The notes: a model not told the origin generated them from the letters alone. A stretch of 64,000 bases of DNA from DASYKS01 sp035995205 (GCA_035995205.1 DASYKS010000037.1:1-64000), one strand, 5' to 3'. Numbered from the stretch's first letter, positions 7,925-17,678 are shown. Numbers and translations: made by a program.

Positions 7925-9073
7925 ATGCCAACCGAATCGACACTACCGATCACTTTGACGTCCACCTTTCGAACTGCGTCAAAGTTCATCCCCGCGGAGC
8001 AAAATGACGAAACCAGCTTCCAAGGCCATCTGAGCTTGCAGGTCGACGACGCGAAAGAAGCAGGAGAGGGCACGCGCACCCTGCGGATCTCCCAATTCGG
8101 AGCGTTTTCCGAAGGCCTCGAGACGAACCAGGGGAACACGGGCCCGATCAGCATCACCGAACTGCAGGGTGAAGGCAACGTCGTGGTGCGCGACGGACTT
8201 TGGTTTTGCCAGGCCGCCGTCACCGCGACCGTCAGTTACGAAGCGATCGAAGAAGCGGTCGGGTTCGTCTTGCTGCCGCCCGATCTCCATATTTCTCCTC
8301 CCGAGACCTTCGAAGGGCAGCTCGATCTCGTGCTCGCCGTAGAGCCTTCGACCGACGACTCCCAAGTGATGTTCTCCCAGCAGGGACGACTGCATCTCGT
8401 GAGAGCGTCGACGCTCCTCGGGTATGTCGACGAGCTCGACATCACCCTCACCGGGTTGAGCTTCGAGCTTAAGAAGGCCCCCCCGCCGACTTCCGCATCC
8501 CTCACGACCCGAAGGACTTTGCGCTTGCAACCGATCTTCTTCAAGTCCGATGCCGAGGACACGAATCCTTCCGGGACGTCGTGGCCGGCACAACTCGCGG
8601 GCGCGCGGAGACTTTGGTCGAACTGCTGTATCGATTTGGAAACGGCGCAACCCTTGCCTTTGATCGATCCTGACAAAAAGATTGAGAGATCTTCGGGTCG
8701 GTTGAGAAAGGGAGCCGCAAGGGTCGACCCGAATGCGATCGAAGTCCTGTTTACGACCGGTGACATCGGAGGCGGAGGGGGGCATACCTATTCGCCGGGG
8801 TCGGCCCGGGCGGTCATCGTGATCTCCGACCTCTACGAAGCCAACCCCTATCTCCTCGCGCACGAGATAGGCCACGTACTAGGCGCGGGTCATCCCGGTA
8901 TGGCCGGTGCCTACGGCGTCTGGGAGCCGGTTCGCAATACTGTGATGAATACCCCGAAACCTGGCGAAGCAAACATACCCGTCAACAAGATCTCCAACTG
9001 CAACCGAGCGAGGAACCCTCTCCTGATGCCGACGAGGACCTCATGTAACCCGCGAGACACCGTGCTGACCTGA
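7925..9073 (+). CDS. Protein with a complete metzincin zinc-protease motif
   Basis: Residues 313-323 read HEIGHVLGAGH, the full metzincin consensus HExxHxxGxxH with His313, His317 and His323 as zinc ligands and Glu314 as catalytic base. VMNTP around Met341 fits the Met-turn that follows in this clan. The preceding 300 residues are unlike matrixins or astacins: they look beta-rich, with no signal peptide or recognisable propeptide cysteine switch. The C-terminal tail is cysteine-containing (SNCNRARNPLL). The start ATG lies three bases after the stop of the preceding gene. Without an N-terminal signal, its location is uncertain. Zinc peptidase activity is well supported by the motif; the substrate is unknown. 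Confidence 0.7.
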   Translation: MPTESTLPITLTSTFRTASKFIPAEQNDETSFQGHLSLQVDDAKEAGEGTRTLRISQFGAFSEGLETNQGNTGPISITELQGEGNVVVRDGLWFCQAAVTATVSYEAIEEAVGFVLLPPDLHISPPETFEGQLDLVLAVEPSTDDSQVMFSQQGRLHLVRASTLLGYVDELDITLTGLSFELKKAPPPTSASLTTRRTLRLQPIFFKSDAEDTNPSGTSWPAQLAGARRLWSNCCIDLETAQPLPLIDPDKKIERSSGRLRKGAARVDPNAIEVLFTTGDIGGGGGHTYSPGSARAVIVISDLYEANPYLLAHEIGHVLGAGHPGMAGAYGVWEPVRNTVMNTPKPGEANIPVNKISNCNRARNPLLMPTRTSCNPRDTVLT

Positions 9074-9082
9074 TTTGCATCG

Positions 9083-9129
9083 GGCCGGAGTCTCGCTCGG
9101 CGCTTTCGGCCGAACGGGCTCCGGCCTTT
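9083..9129 (+). terminator. Hairpin between convergent genes
   Basis: GGCCGGAG (9083-9090) pairs with CTCCGGCC (9119-9126), with a second small hairpin inside the loop and TTT following. It sits between the stop at 9073 and the convergent stop at 9182. The tail is short, so efficiency is uncertain. Confidence 0.4.
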
Positions 9130-9181
9130 CCGCATGGATCGGATTTCGACAGGGCACCTTTCGACGATCGATCTTTTCCCA

Positions 9182-12100
9182 TCAATCCCATCCCACCACT
9201 TGAGCGCCGGCCCAGACGCTCGGGCGGGACAACTTGGGATCCCCACTCCGAAGCATCTCGAGCTGGCTCGCGCGTAGAGATTCGGCGGGCTGATGCACGC
9301 GGATCCAGGCGCGGTGGAAGCGCGCGAGCAACGGCGACGCGTCTCGGTCTCCGAGATTCCAGAGTGATCCGACCACCGACCGCGCGCCGGCGTCCAGAAA
9401 CGGGCGGGCAAGACCGGCGATTCCGGTCGGTCGGGCGTTGCGAGGGCCAAGCGTTTCGCAGGCGGCGAGCACGACCAGCTCGACCCGATCGAGAGGGAGG
9501 CGCGCGATGTCGCTTGCGAGCAACGCACCGGGATGGTCGTCCGAAGGAGCGAGCACCAGCTGCGCGCTGGCGGGATCTTCGGCGTCGACCAGCGCATGCC
9601 CCGCGAAATGGACCACGGAATGGCGCGGCAGCTCGCGAAGAACCGCCTCTACTTTCGCATCGGCGCCGGAAAGGAGCGCGGCGGTGGGATAGAGCCGGGC
9701 GAGCTGGGCCACCTCCCCATCGGCGGACCGAAGCGATTCCAACAGAGGGTAGATCCGTCGATCCCAGCTCGTCGCGGCGATGAGCAGAGCGCTCGGTGCA
9801 TTCGCGCGAGGTCGGGCCGAGCGCGGCGCGAGAAGGCACGAGGCGCTCGGAAGCAGCGAGAGCGCATGGTCTTCGACCAGAAAGCGGCCGGTCTCGCCCG
9901 ACCGGAGCGCGGAAAATGGCAGCGCATTCAACGCCTTGTCCGGAACGATCCGCAACGTTGCTCCGGGGGAAAGGGCGAGGCCCGAAGGCAAAAGTAGCTC
10001 GCGGAGCCAGGCCGAGCGATCGCGCCATCGACTCTTCGGCAGCCCGTTCTTGATGTCGCTTACGAAACTTTCGACCACCCGATCGAGTCGCTCGGGTGCG
10101 ATCCTTCGCGCCATGAAGGCGAATTCCCGTCGGGTGACTTTCCACAGATAGAGCCGATCCTCGACCAGGGCGTATTCGAGCAGAACGTCGTCCTCGGGGA
10201 GCGCGCGCTGGATCGCGTTGAGCGTGATGGAAGCGACGGCGACGGAAGGGATCGAGGCCAGCGGCACGGTCCGTGCCCGCTCGGACAGCAGAAACCCGGC
10301 TTGCGGATCGTTCGAGATCTCGATCGCGTGCCGAATCCTTTCGTCGTAGACCGGCTGGACAGTCTCGGAAAACGAGAAGCGCGTCGTCCGCTCGCCGACC
10401 GAGCTGCGTTGGCGTTCGAAGAGATCGATCGCCTCGTCGAGATGCGCGACGGCTTCTTGGGGCTGGCCGGCGCCGCGCGCCGCACGCGCGCTGCTGAGCA
10501 GCGCATCGGCGAGATCGAGCTTCAGACCCCGCTCCCGGTAGTAGGCGAGTGCACGGCCCGCGGGCTCAAGCGCCGCACGGGGATCGATGCGCCGGAGGGC
10601 TTCCCCGGTGGCGAGCTCGATGTCCATCGCAACCCGGTCGCGGACCCAAGCTCCCGAGCTGCGGGCGCAGATCAAGCGAGCGCTGGCGAGCGCGGCCAAT
10701 GCTTGCCGGGGCTGCCCGAGAGCGATGTACGTCTTGCTCCTCCAGAGGAGTGTTTCGGCGATCCGTTGTGGCTGGTCTGCTCGCCGGTCCACGAGCAGTC
10801 CCTCATCTTGGAATTGGAGAGCCGCGAGCGGCGCACCCTCCTTCACGGCCGAATGGCCGCCTTCCCAGAGGACATTGTGCAGGCGGAGCGAGTCGCGATC
10901 GCCGGCCAACTCGAAAAGTGCGCGGAACCGATGCCGCCAGCCGAGGGTCGTCTGGCCGAGGTGGTCGAGATCCTCGGCGAGCAGCCCGTGGACCGCCGCG
11001 AGCCCCTGGCGCTCGCGAACGGCGGTGAACCGGCGGACCGCTTCGAGATCATGCTCTAGTGCCTGCTCGAAACGCCCTTGACGGACGCTCGCAAGCCCGA
11101 ACGCCCATTCGATCCGCCCTCGAAGCACCGGATGAACGTCCGCAGGGGCGGCGCGCGCCAGCGCGGCGAGCTCCGCCCGGGCTTCGTCGTAGCGCGAGCG
11201 GAGAAGCGCGCAGCCGGCGGAACCGTAGCGCGCCCAGAGCTCGACCGGGCTGCCGAGGGCCGCCAGGTCCGCCCGGGCCGTGGCGAATGCCGGCTCTGCC
11301 GCCTCGATTTCCAGGCGGCGAAAATGGGCGATCCCGTCGCGATAGGCGGCATGGCCGCGCGCGGCTCGCAGGCGCAGCCCATTCTGCGAAGCGTCCGAGA
11401 GACTTTGGAGGACGGCGACCGCGCGGGTCACGGTCGGATCGCCCGTCTCGTGCTCCAGAGCGGTGCCGATCGCCGCGGCGATGCGTAGGTCGCGATCGGT
11501 TTCGGCCTCCTGTCCGGCCCGAACCCGATCGCCCCAACGTCCGAGGATCTCCTCGATCGCGGTCTCCCGGGCTTCCTGGGGGGCGAGTGCGACGATCCGG
11601 CGGACGCTCTCTGCATCACCGGCCAGCGCGGCGCCGTCGAGCCGGGCGCGCAAGGCACGCCAGCGCTCCGGAATGCCGGGAGATCGGAGGCGCTCCAAAT
11701 GCCGCCGCGCCTCTCCGGCCCAACCCGAATTCTCATCGCGCGTCAGGTACCCTTCCCAGCCGAGGATCGCCCGATCGAGCAGGCCTGCCGTCTCGAGCGC
11801 CAGGGCCCGATTGAATAGGATCTCAAGCCTGTCGGGCGCGGCTCGGACGGCGCGCTCGCTCGCTTCGAGAGCGAACACGAGTTCCTGCGGCTCATCGAGC
11901 TCGGTGGCGTAGACCAGGCGGGCCACCGCCACTTCGTTCAGCAGATCCGGATCGCCCGGCGCCCGCTCGACGAGGGCGGCGAGCGACCGGACGGCCGCCG
12001 CGAGCTGCGAAGTCTTCGACGGGCCGGCGACGATCGCGAGGGCGGCGAGCTGCCGCTCGTCCGAGCCTTTCGGAGCGGCCGTGGCAAGGCGGCTGAGCGC

Positions 12101-12376
12101 GTGCAAAGACTCCGCGGACCCGGGCCGTGCGCCGGCCGCTCTACAGCGTACGGAGGCGAGCAGAGCGCTCGCTCGTTCGACCGGCAGGCATGGCACAAAG
12201 GAAAGCTCGCCCGAGAGACGAGGCGCGATGAATCGAATCTCGCCGAGAGCCTGGGCCAGCTTCGCTGAAGTATCGTCTCGCGCAACCCGCAAGCGCACCG
12301 CGAAACTGCCGAAAGTGCCTGCCAGCACGACGGCGAGAGTCACAAAGCCCAGCTTCTTCGTGGTGGGGTCGATCAC
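9182..12376 (-). CDS. Membrane-anchored TPR-CHAT protein (caspase-like protease fold)
   Basis: This protein of about 1064 residues has an N-terminal membrane anchor (LGFVTLAVVLAGTFGSFAV), a long helical repeat region of TPR type, and a C-terminal CHAT domain. The CHAT dyad is visible: His927 in HFAGHALVD and Cys973 in LAACETLG, followed by GIAGLARPFLDAGARSVVGS and a final SLWNLGDRDAS segment. CHAT domains belong to the caspase/separase clan and usually cleave a partner protein. GTG 12376 overlaps the stop of the upstream S41 gene (GTGA), implying translational coupling; an in-frame GTG about 30 bases later is an alternative start. With a single anchor at its start, the bulk could lie on either side of the membrane. 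Confidence 0.8.
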   Translation of the reverse strand: MIDPTTKKLGFVTLAVVLAGTFGSFAVRLRVARDDTSAKLAQALGEIRFIAPRLSGELSFVPCLPVERASALLASVRCRAAGARPGSAESLHALSRLATAAPKGSDERQLAALAIVAGPSKTSQLAAAVRSLAALVERAPGDPDLLNEVAVARLVYATELDEPQELVFALEASERAVRAAPDRLEILFNRALALETAGLLDRAILGWEGYLTRDENSGWAGEARRHLERLRSPGIPERWRALRARLDGAALAGDAESVRRIVALAPQEARETAIEEILGRWGDRVRAGQEAETDRDLRIAAAIGTALEHETGDPTVTRAVAVLQSLSDASQNGLRLRAARGHAAYRDGIAHFRRLEIEAAEPAFATARADLAALGSPVELWARYGSAGCALLRSRYDEARAELAALARAAPADVHPVLRGRIEWAFGLASVRQGRFEQALEHDLEAVRRFTAVRERQGLAAVHGLLAEDLDHLGQTTLGWRHRFRALFELAGDRDSLRLHNVLWEGGHSAVKEGAPLAALQFQDEGLLVDRRADQPQRIAETLLWRSKTYIALGQPRQALAALASARLICARSSGAWVRDRVAMDIELATGEALRRIDPRAALEPAGRALAYYRERGLKLDLADALLSSARAARGAGQPQEAVAHLDEAIDLFERQRSSVGERTTRFSFSETVQPVYDERIRHAIEISNDPQAGFLLSERARTVPLASIPSVAVASITLNAIQRALPEDDVLLEYALVEDRLYLWKVTRREFAFMARRIAPERLDRVVESFVSDIKNGLPKSRWRDRSAWLRELLLPSGLALSPGATLRIVPDKALNALPFSALRSGETGRFLVEDHALSLLPSASCLLAPRSARPRANAPSALLIAATSWDRRIYPLLESLRSADGEVAQLARLYPTAALLSGADAKVEAVLRELPRHSVVHFAGHALVDAEDPASAQLVLAPSDDHPGALLASDIARLPLDRVELVVLAACETLGPRNARPTGIAGLARPFLDAGARSVVGSLWNLGDRDASPLLARFHRAWIRVHQPAESLRASQLEMLRSGDPKLSRPSVWAGAQVVGWD

Positions 12377-15300
12377 TCCTTGTGATAGTTCGGGTAGGGC
12401 GGAGGAGCCGGAATCACCACCGGGTTTTTCTTGAGCGCCTCCAGCGTGACCTCGACCGCCTTTTCCAATTGGCGGTCGTGCCCCGCGGCGACGGAGGCCG
12501 GATCGTTTTCCACTTCGATGTCTGGCGCGATGCCGTGGTTTTCGACCTCCCAGGCGCCGTGGAGGCCATAGAGGGCGACCCGCGGCGCGGTGACGGTTCC
12601 GCCGTCGAGGAGCGTCGGATAGTTGTAGATCCCCACCAGCCCGCCCCACGTGCGGGTACCCACCAGAGGTCCGACTTGGTCCTCCTTGAACATCCACGGC
12701 AGCGCATCGCCGCCCGAGCCGGCCATTTCGTTGATGACCATCGTTTTCGGTCCGTAGATCTGCGCGAGCGGCGAGCAGAACGGCTCCCCCTCGCGGGAGA
12801 CCGCGCAGTTCCGCAGCGGCCGTTTGAGCTGGTCCACGATGTAGTCCGCCAGCTGGCCGCCGTGGTTGTAGCGCTCGTCGATGACGGCGCCAAGCTTGCC
12901 CACCTGGGCGAAGTAGAAACGGTTGAAGCTGACGAAGCCTCCGACGTTCGTATCCGGAACGTGAACGTAGGCGATCTTGCCGCCGCTTAAGGCGTCTACC
13001 TTCCGGCGGTTGTCCTCCGTCCAGGCGCGGTTGCGGAGCTGCCGTTCGGTCGGCAAGGGCACCACGGTCACCTCGCGCGCGCCTTGGCCGTCCGGGCGGG
13101 GTCCCACCTTGATCTTGATCTGCTTGCCGGCGGTGTTCTCAAAGAAGCTGTAGACGTCGGCCGGCGGCCGGACCTCTCGGCCCTCGACGGCGAGGAGGTA
13201 CTCGCCCTTCTTCACCTCGACACCCGGCTGGGTGAGCGGCGCCAAGAGATCCGGGTTCCAGTTCTCGCCGTCGTAGACCTTGGCGAACCGGTACCGGCCG
13301 CCATCGATCTCGTAATCCGCGCCGAGCAGTCCGCCTGTCACCTCGGTCGGCGTGCCAAAGTCCCCGCCGTCGATGAACATGTGGCCGACCGTCAGCTCCC
13401 CCAGCATCTCCTCGAACAGATAGTTCAAGTCGGCGCGCCCGCCCAAACCCGCGAGATACGGGGCGTACTTCTTCTGCGCGGCGGCGAGGTCGAGCCCATG
13501 ATGGTTCGGGTCGTAGAAGAAGTCCCGCTCGATGCGCCAGACCTCGCGGTACATCTGGTTCCATTCGGCGCGCGGATCGACGTAGACCTCCATTTCGCCG
13601 AGATTCAAGGCGCCGTCGCCCGGCTTCGGGGCCGCGTCGGTGGCCGCGATGAACCAACTCGACTCTTGCCGGTAGAGCGCCTGGTCGCCTTCGGCGGAGA
13701 GCACGAAACTGCTCACCCCGGAGAGGTACGGCTCGGTCTTCTGGGTCGCGAGGTCGAATTTCGAGATCGAAAGCGCCGAAGGCCCGCCCAGGCGCGGCAC
13801 GTCCACGGTCTCGGAGAGAAACAGCGTTCCCGCCGTGCTGGCGTCCAGAGCGACGTAGTTCGCGGCGGGGATCGGCAACGCCACGATGCGCTGCCCGATG
13901 CCGTCGAGATCGATCGTCACTTTGACCGGCTCCTCTTTCGCATCGTCCGGCTTGTTCGGCTTCCCGCCTTTCGCGGCGGCTTTGTCCTCGCCAATCGTTT
14001 TGTCTTTGTCGCCCTTGGCGTCTTTCGCTTCCTCCTTCTCCGCCTTTTCCTCGTCGGAGAGCGGCACCACCGGCGACGGATCGCCTTTTTTGAGCACCGC
14101 GGCGTAGACGCTGCGCAAAACCGGATGCTGGTAGCTCGAAAGGTCGAGCCAACCCGAAGAGAGCCCCAGGTCGGTGCTCACCGTGAAGTACAACGATTTT
14201 CCATCCCGGTCGAACGCGGGATAGCGGGCATCCCCCATTCCTTCGGTGATCTGCGTTTCCTTCTTCGCGGCGAGCGAGTAGACGAAAACCGCCCGCAGAT
14301 GGCTTTCCAGCAGTTTGGTGTAGGCGAGCCACTGGCCGTCCGGCGACCACCGCGCCGAGAAGCCCGCGGACGGATCTTCATAACGGTCGGTAGTCACCTT
14401 GACCGGCGTACCCCTGGAGATCTCGACGTACCAAAGGTTCAACCGCTTGTCGGTGTAGGCGATGCGCCGGCTGTCCGGCGACCAGATCGGCTCGTAGTAG
14501 AAAGAGGGAGGATCCAAAAGGTCGATCTTCTTCGCCGGCCCGCTCCCCGACGCATCGACGACGTGAAGGGCATACTCTCCGGATTCATCGGAGAAAAACG
14601 CGATCGACTTGCCGTCCGGCGACCAGGCCGGATCGCGCTCCGCCGCCACGGTCGTCCGCGTCAGATTGCGGATGTCGCCTTTTTTCGCCGGGACCGTGAG
14701 GATCTCGCCGCGCGCCTCGAACACCGCGCGGGCACCGTGCGGCGAGATGCGTCCGGCGAGGATCTGCTCCCCCACCTTCTCGAAGTGCGGCCGCACGGCG
14801 GGCAGGTCGCCAACGATCGAGATGTCGAGCTTCTTTGGCGTGCCGCTCGCCGGATCGAACAGGTAGAGGGCGCCGAACTGCTCATAGACGAGCGCATCCG
14901 GACCGGCGGAGAACGACTTGATGTCGAGGCCCTGGTTTTCGATCACCTGTCGCACGGTTTTCGCGCGGGTGTCGTAGGCGAAAAGGCTCACCGGGCCGTT
15001 GCGATCGGAAAGGAAATACACCGTGTCGTGAAACCAGACCGGGGCCTTGTCGTTCGAATTCTCGCGGGGCACCTTCTCCAAGGCGAGGTCGGAGAGGCGG
15101 ATCAGGTCGATGGGCGTCGTCTGCCCGCCGCGATAGCGCTTCCAGGCGGTCTGCCAGATGAAGTTCGGCACGTAGGCGACGCGGGTTCCGTCGGGAGAGT
15201 AGGAGGCGGTTTCTCCCCGCCACATCGGCAGCACTTCGGCCGGACCGCCGGTGGCGGGGACGGTATACAGCCGGTGGAAATCGGCGTACGAATCGCGGTC

Positions 15301-15690
15301 CGACGAAAACAGCACGCTCTTGCCGTCAGGAGTCCAGCCGACGGTCACGTCGTTGCCCGGATGCCAGGTGAGCCTCTTGGGCTCTCCCCCGCCGGACGGC
15401 ATGACGTAGGCGTCGACGTTGCCGTCGTACTGCGCGGTGAAGGCGAGCCACCGGCCGTCGGGAGAAAAGACCGGCGAGCGTTCGTGGCCGCCCGTGGTCA
15501 ACTGCCGCGCCGCGCCGCCTCCGCGTGGCACGGTCCAGAGCGTGCCGCCATAGACGAAGACGACGTCCGTCGCACTGAGCGTCGGGGATTGGGCCAGCAG
15601 CGGCACGTCCTCCGCCGCCCGGGCGAGCCCCGTGCCGAGGAGCATCAAGCCGATCCAGATCGCGATTCGATGGCGCATATCAATCCTCAT
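12373..15690 (-). CDS. Tricorn-like S41 family peptidase, exported
   Basis: The product (1105 residues from ATG 15690, which has GAGGAT upstream) has a signal peptide, two WD40/PD40-like beta-propeller regions rich in SPDGRWLAF-type repeats, a lysine/aspartate-rich low-complexity linker, a PDZ-like region and a C-terminal S41 core. Aligning by spacing with archaeal Tricorn protease gives a full catalytic set: His770 in VGHMFIDGG, Ser992 in MAGSGGD and Glu1050 in WEVENHG, with the same 58-residue Ser-to-Glu spacing as Tricorn. Unlike Tricorn it is exported, as is common for bacterial homologues. It probably degrades peptides in the periplasm. Its stop overlaps the start of the CHAT gene. Confidence 0.88.
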   Translation of the reverse strand: MRIDMRHRIAIWIGLMLLGTGLARAAEDVPLLAQSPTLSATDVVFVYGGTLWTVPRGGGAARQLTTGGHERSPVFSPDGRWLAFTAQYDGNVDAYVMPSGGGEPKRLTWHPGNDVTVGWTPDGKSVLFSSDRDSYADFHRLYTVPATGGPAEVLPMWRGETASYSPDGTRVAYVPNFIWQTAWKRYRGGQTTPIDLIRLSDLALEKVPRENSNDKAPVWFHDTVYFLSDRNGPVSLFAYDTRAKTVRQVIENQGLDIKSFSAGPDALVYEQFGALYLFDPASGTPKKLDISIVGDLPAVRPHFEKVGEQILAGRISPHGARAVFEARGEILTVPAKKGDIRNLTRTTVAAERDPAWSPDGKSIAFFSDESGEYALHVVDASGSGPAKKIDLLDPPSFYYEPIWSPDSRRIAYTDKRLNLWYVEISRGTPVKVTTDRYEDPSAGFSARWSPDGQWLAYTKLLESHLRAVFVYSLAAKKETQITEGMGDARYPAFDRDGKSLYFTVSTDLGLSSGWLDLSSYQHPVLRSVYAAVLKKGDPSPVVPLSDEEKAEKEEAKDAKGDKDKTIGEDKAAAKGGKPNKPDDAKEEPVKVTIDLDGIGQRIVALPIPAANYVALDASTAGTLFLSETVDVPRLGGPSALSISKFDLATQKTEPYLSGVSSFVLSAEGDQALYRQESSWFIAATDAAPKPGDGALNLGEMEVYVDPRAEWNQMYREVWRIERDFFYDPNHHGLDLAAAQKKYAPYLAGLGGRADLNYLFEEMLGELTVGHMFIDGGDFGTPTEVTGGLLGADYEIDGGRYRFAKVYDGENWNPDLLAPLTQPGVEVKKGEYLLAVEGREVRPPADVYSFFENTAGKQIKIKVGPRPDGQGAREVTVVPLPTERQLRNRAWTEDNRRKVDALSGGKIAYVHVPDTNVGGFVSFNRFYFAQVGKLGAVIDERYNHGGQLADYIVDQLKRPLRNCAVSREGEPFCSPLAQIYGPKTMVINEMAGSGGDALPWMFKEDQVGPLVGTRTWGGLVGIYNYPTLLDGGTVTAPRVALYGLHGAWEVENHGIAPDIEVENDPASVAAGHDRQLEKAVEVTLEALKKNPVVIPAPPPYPNYHKE

Positions 15691-15831
15691 TCCGATCCTC
15701 TTGAAGTTCATTCCTCTCGCTTACGGTCCGCCCGGTCCTTTGTTTTGCCGGCCAGGCGCTTTCCTCGTCAAGAGTACATTGCGGCGCCGGGCGGAGTAGA
15801 GTGGCGCCATCTCGAATAGGAGACTTGAGCC

Positions 15832-17550
15832 TTGAGCGAGTCGAGCCCGCAAGAGAACCCTTCTCCGGATCGCCCGTCGACCGAGGAACTCCGACTCACC
15901 CGGCGAGCCTTGCTTGCGGGAGGCGTCGCCGTTGGGATCTCGACGGCGGTGGGCGGGGCGAAAGCTCTCCCGGCGGCCGCCTCCGTCCCTGCCCAGTTGC
16001 CGCCTTTCGAGCTGGAAGAGGCGACGATCGCCGCGCTCCAAGAAGCGATGGCCTCGGGGCGGCGGACGTCGCGGGATCTGGTCGAGCTCTACCTCCGGCG
16101 AATCGAGGAGATCGACCGCTCGGGACCCGCGCTCCGCGCGGTGATCGAGCTGAACCCGGAAGCGCTCGCGATCGCCGAGGATCTCGACCGCGAAAGAAAA
16201 CAAAAGGGGCCGCGCGGACCGCTCCACGGCGTTCCGGTCCTGATCAAGGACAACATCGCGACGGCGGACCGGATGGAAACGACCGCCGGTTCGCTCGCGC
16301 TGGTCGGCGCCCGGCCCACCGCCGACGCCTTCCTGGTTTCGCGCCTGCGCGCGGCGGGCGCGGTGATCCTGGGCAAGACCAACCTTTCCGAATGGGCGAA
16401 CTTCCGATCGTCTCGTTCAAGCTCCGGATGGAGCGGGCGCGGCGGTCAGACCCGCAACCCGTACGTCCTCGACCGCTCTCCTTCCGGTTCCAGCTCCGGC
16501 ACGGGGGCGGCGATCGCCGCCAGCCTCGCGGCGGCGGGAATCGGCACGGAGACGGACGGTTCGATCGTCTCGCCCGCTTCGGCGAACGGGCTGGTCGGCA
16601 TCAAGCCGACCGTCGGCCGCGTCAGCCGATCGGGCGTGATCCCGATCTCGGCGAGCCAGGACACGCCGGGACCCATGGCCCGAACGGTGGCCGACGCGGC
16701 ACTCCTCCTCGCTGCGATCATGGGAAGCGATCCGAACGATCCGGCGACGGCCCCAGCACTCGGAGACCTCGGAGACATCGCCGCCCTGCTCGACCCCAAA
16801 GGCCTCTCCGGCGTGCGCTTGGGCGTCGTCCGCAGCCAAGGCTTCGGCCGCCATCCGGCGGTCGATCGGGCAATCGAGGCGGGGCTCGACGCAATGCGCA
16901 AGGCGGGGGCGGTGGTGATCGATCCGGTCGAGCTGGCTTGGTCGCAGGAGATCCGCGACGCCGAAACCGTCGTGCTCCAATACGAGTTCAAGGACGGCCT
17001 GGAGAAATACCTCGCGGCGCTCGGGGCGACCGCCCCGGTCAAATCGCTCCGCGAGCTGATCGACTGGAATCTGAAGAACCAGGACCGCGAGATGCCCTGG
17101 TTCGCGCAAGAGACCTTCGAGGCCGCGGCCGCCCGGGGACCGCTCACCAACGAAGCGTATCTAAAGGCGAGGGCGAAGTGCGTGGAAGGCGCCCGCACCT
17201 TGGGCCTGGAAGCCACGTTCGCGAAAGACCGGCTCGACGCCATCGTCACGCCCACGAGCGGCCCGGCCGGACCGATCGACTGGCTTCACGGCGACCGCCC
17301 GGTGGGAGGCACGGCGGCGCTCGCGGCGATCTCCGGCTGGCCCAGCATTACCGTGCCGGCCGGCTTCGCCCTCGGCCTGCCGTTCGGGATCTCGTTCACC
17401 GGCCCGGCCTGGAGCGAAGCCAAGCTGATCCGCATCGCCTACGCGTACGAGCAGCTCACGAAGGTACGGCGTGCCCCGCGATACTTGCCGACGCTCGATT
17501 TCACGAAGGAGCGTACGCCGCTCCCGCAGCCGCCGAAGAAGCCGGCCTGA
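15832..17550 (+). CDS. Amidase-signature family enzyme, probably Tat-exported
   Basis: The 572-residue protein belongs to the amidase signature family. The Ser-cisSer-Lys triad can be placed at Lys139 (VLIKDN), Ser220 (SPSGSSSGTG) and Ser244 (TETDGSIVSPAS), with the 24-residue spacing usual for the family. Residues 22-50 (LTRRALLAGGVAVG, then an Ala-rich stretch) resemble a twin-arginine signal, so the enzyme may act outside the cytoplasm. The start appears to be TTG 15832 with AGGAGA ten bases upstream. The gene is monocistronic and divergent from the S41-CHAT pair. The substrate cannot be deduced. Confidence 0.88.
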   Translation: MSESSPQENPSPDRPSTEELRLTRRALLAGGVAVGISTAVGGAKALPAAASVPAQLPPFELEEATIAALQEAMASGRRTSRDLVELYLRRIEEIDRSGPALRAVIELNPEALAIAEDLDRERKQKGPRGPLHGVPVLIKDNIATADRMETTAGSLALVGARPTADAFLVSRLRAAGAVILGKTNLSEWANFRSSRSSSGWSGRGGQTRNPYVLDRSPSGSSSGTGAAIAASLAAAGIGTETDGSIVSPASANGLVGIKPTVGRVSRSGVIPISASQDTPGPMARTVADAALLLAAIMGSDPNDPATAPALGDLGDIAALLDPKGLSGVRLGVVRSQGFGRHPAVDRAIEAGLDAMRKAGAVVIDPVELAWSQEIRDAETVVLQYEFKDGLEKYLAALGATAPVKSLRELIDWNLKNQDREMPWFAQETFEAAAARGPLTNEAYLKARAKCVEGARTLGLEATFAKDRLDAIVTPTSGPAGPIDWLHGDRPVGGTAALAAISGWPSITVPAGFALGLPFGISFTGPAWSEAKLIRIAYAYEQLTKVRRAPRYLPTLDFTKERTPLPQPPKKPA

Positions 17551-17580
17551 GGGCGGCAGAGGCCTGGCCATGACCCCGCA

Positions 17581-17644
17581 AGGGGCGGAGCTTGCCTCCG
17601 CCCGCGGCTGTCGATGATCTCGGGCGGAGGCAAGCTCCGCCCCT
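17581..17644. repeat. Perfect 24-bp inverted repeat between convergent genes
   Basis: Bases 17581-17604 (beginning AGGGGCGGAGCTTGCC) are exactly the reverse complement of 17621-17644, leaving a 16-base loop. The amidase ends at 17550 and the convergent gene at 17679. The stem could act as a bidirectional transcription terminator, though no U-run follows. It may also be one copy of a dispersed palindromic repeat; I see no second copy in this window. Confidence 0.85.
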
Positions 17645-17678
17645 ACGTCTGGCAGAGTGCAGCCTCGACCGGACTCGA

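Noticed and set aside
13084..15819. Very long plus-strand open frame opposite the S41 gene
   Set aside because: It is a shadow of the GC-rich S41 gene on the other strand: arginine-, glycine- and histidine-rich with no domain. The same applies to the long antisense frames at 37426-39096, 52318-53979 and 54284-56407.
17581..17644. Terminal inverted repeats of an insertion sequence
   Set aside because: Only 16 bases lie between the arms, so there is no room for a transposase, and no flanking target duplication is seen.
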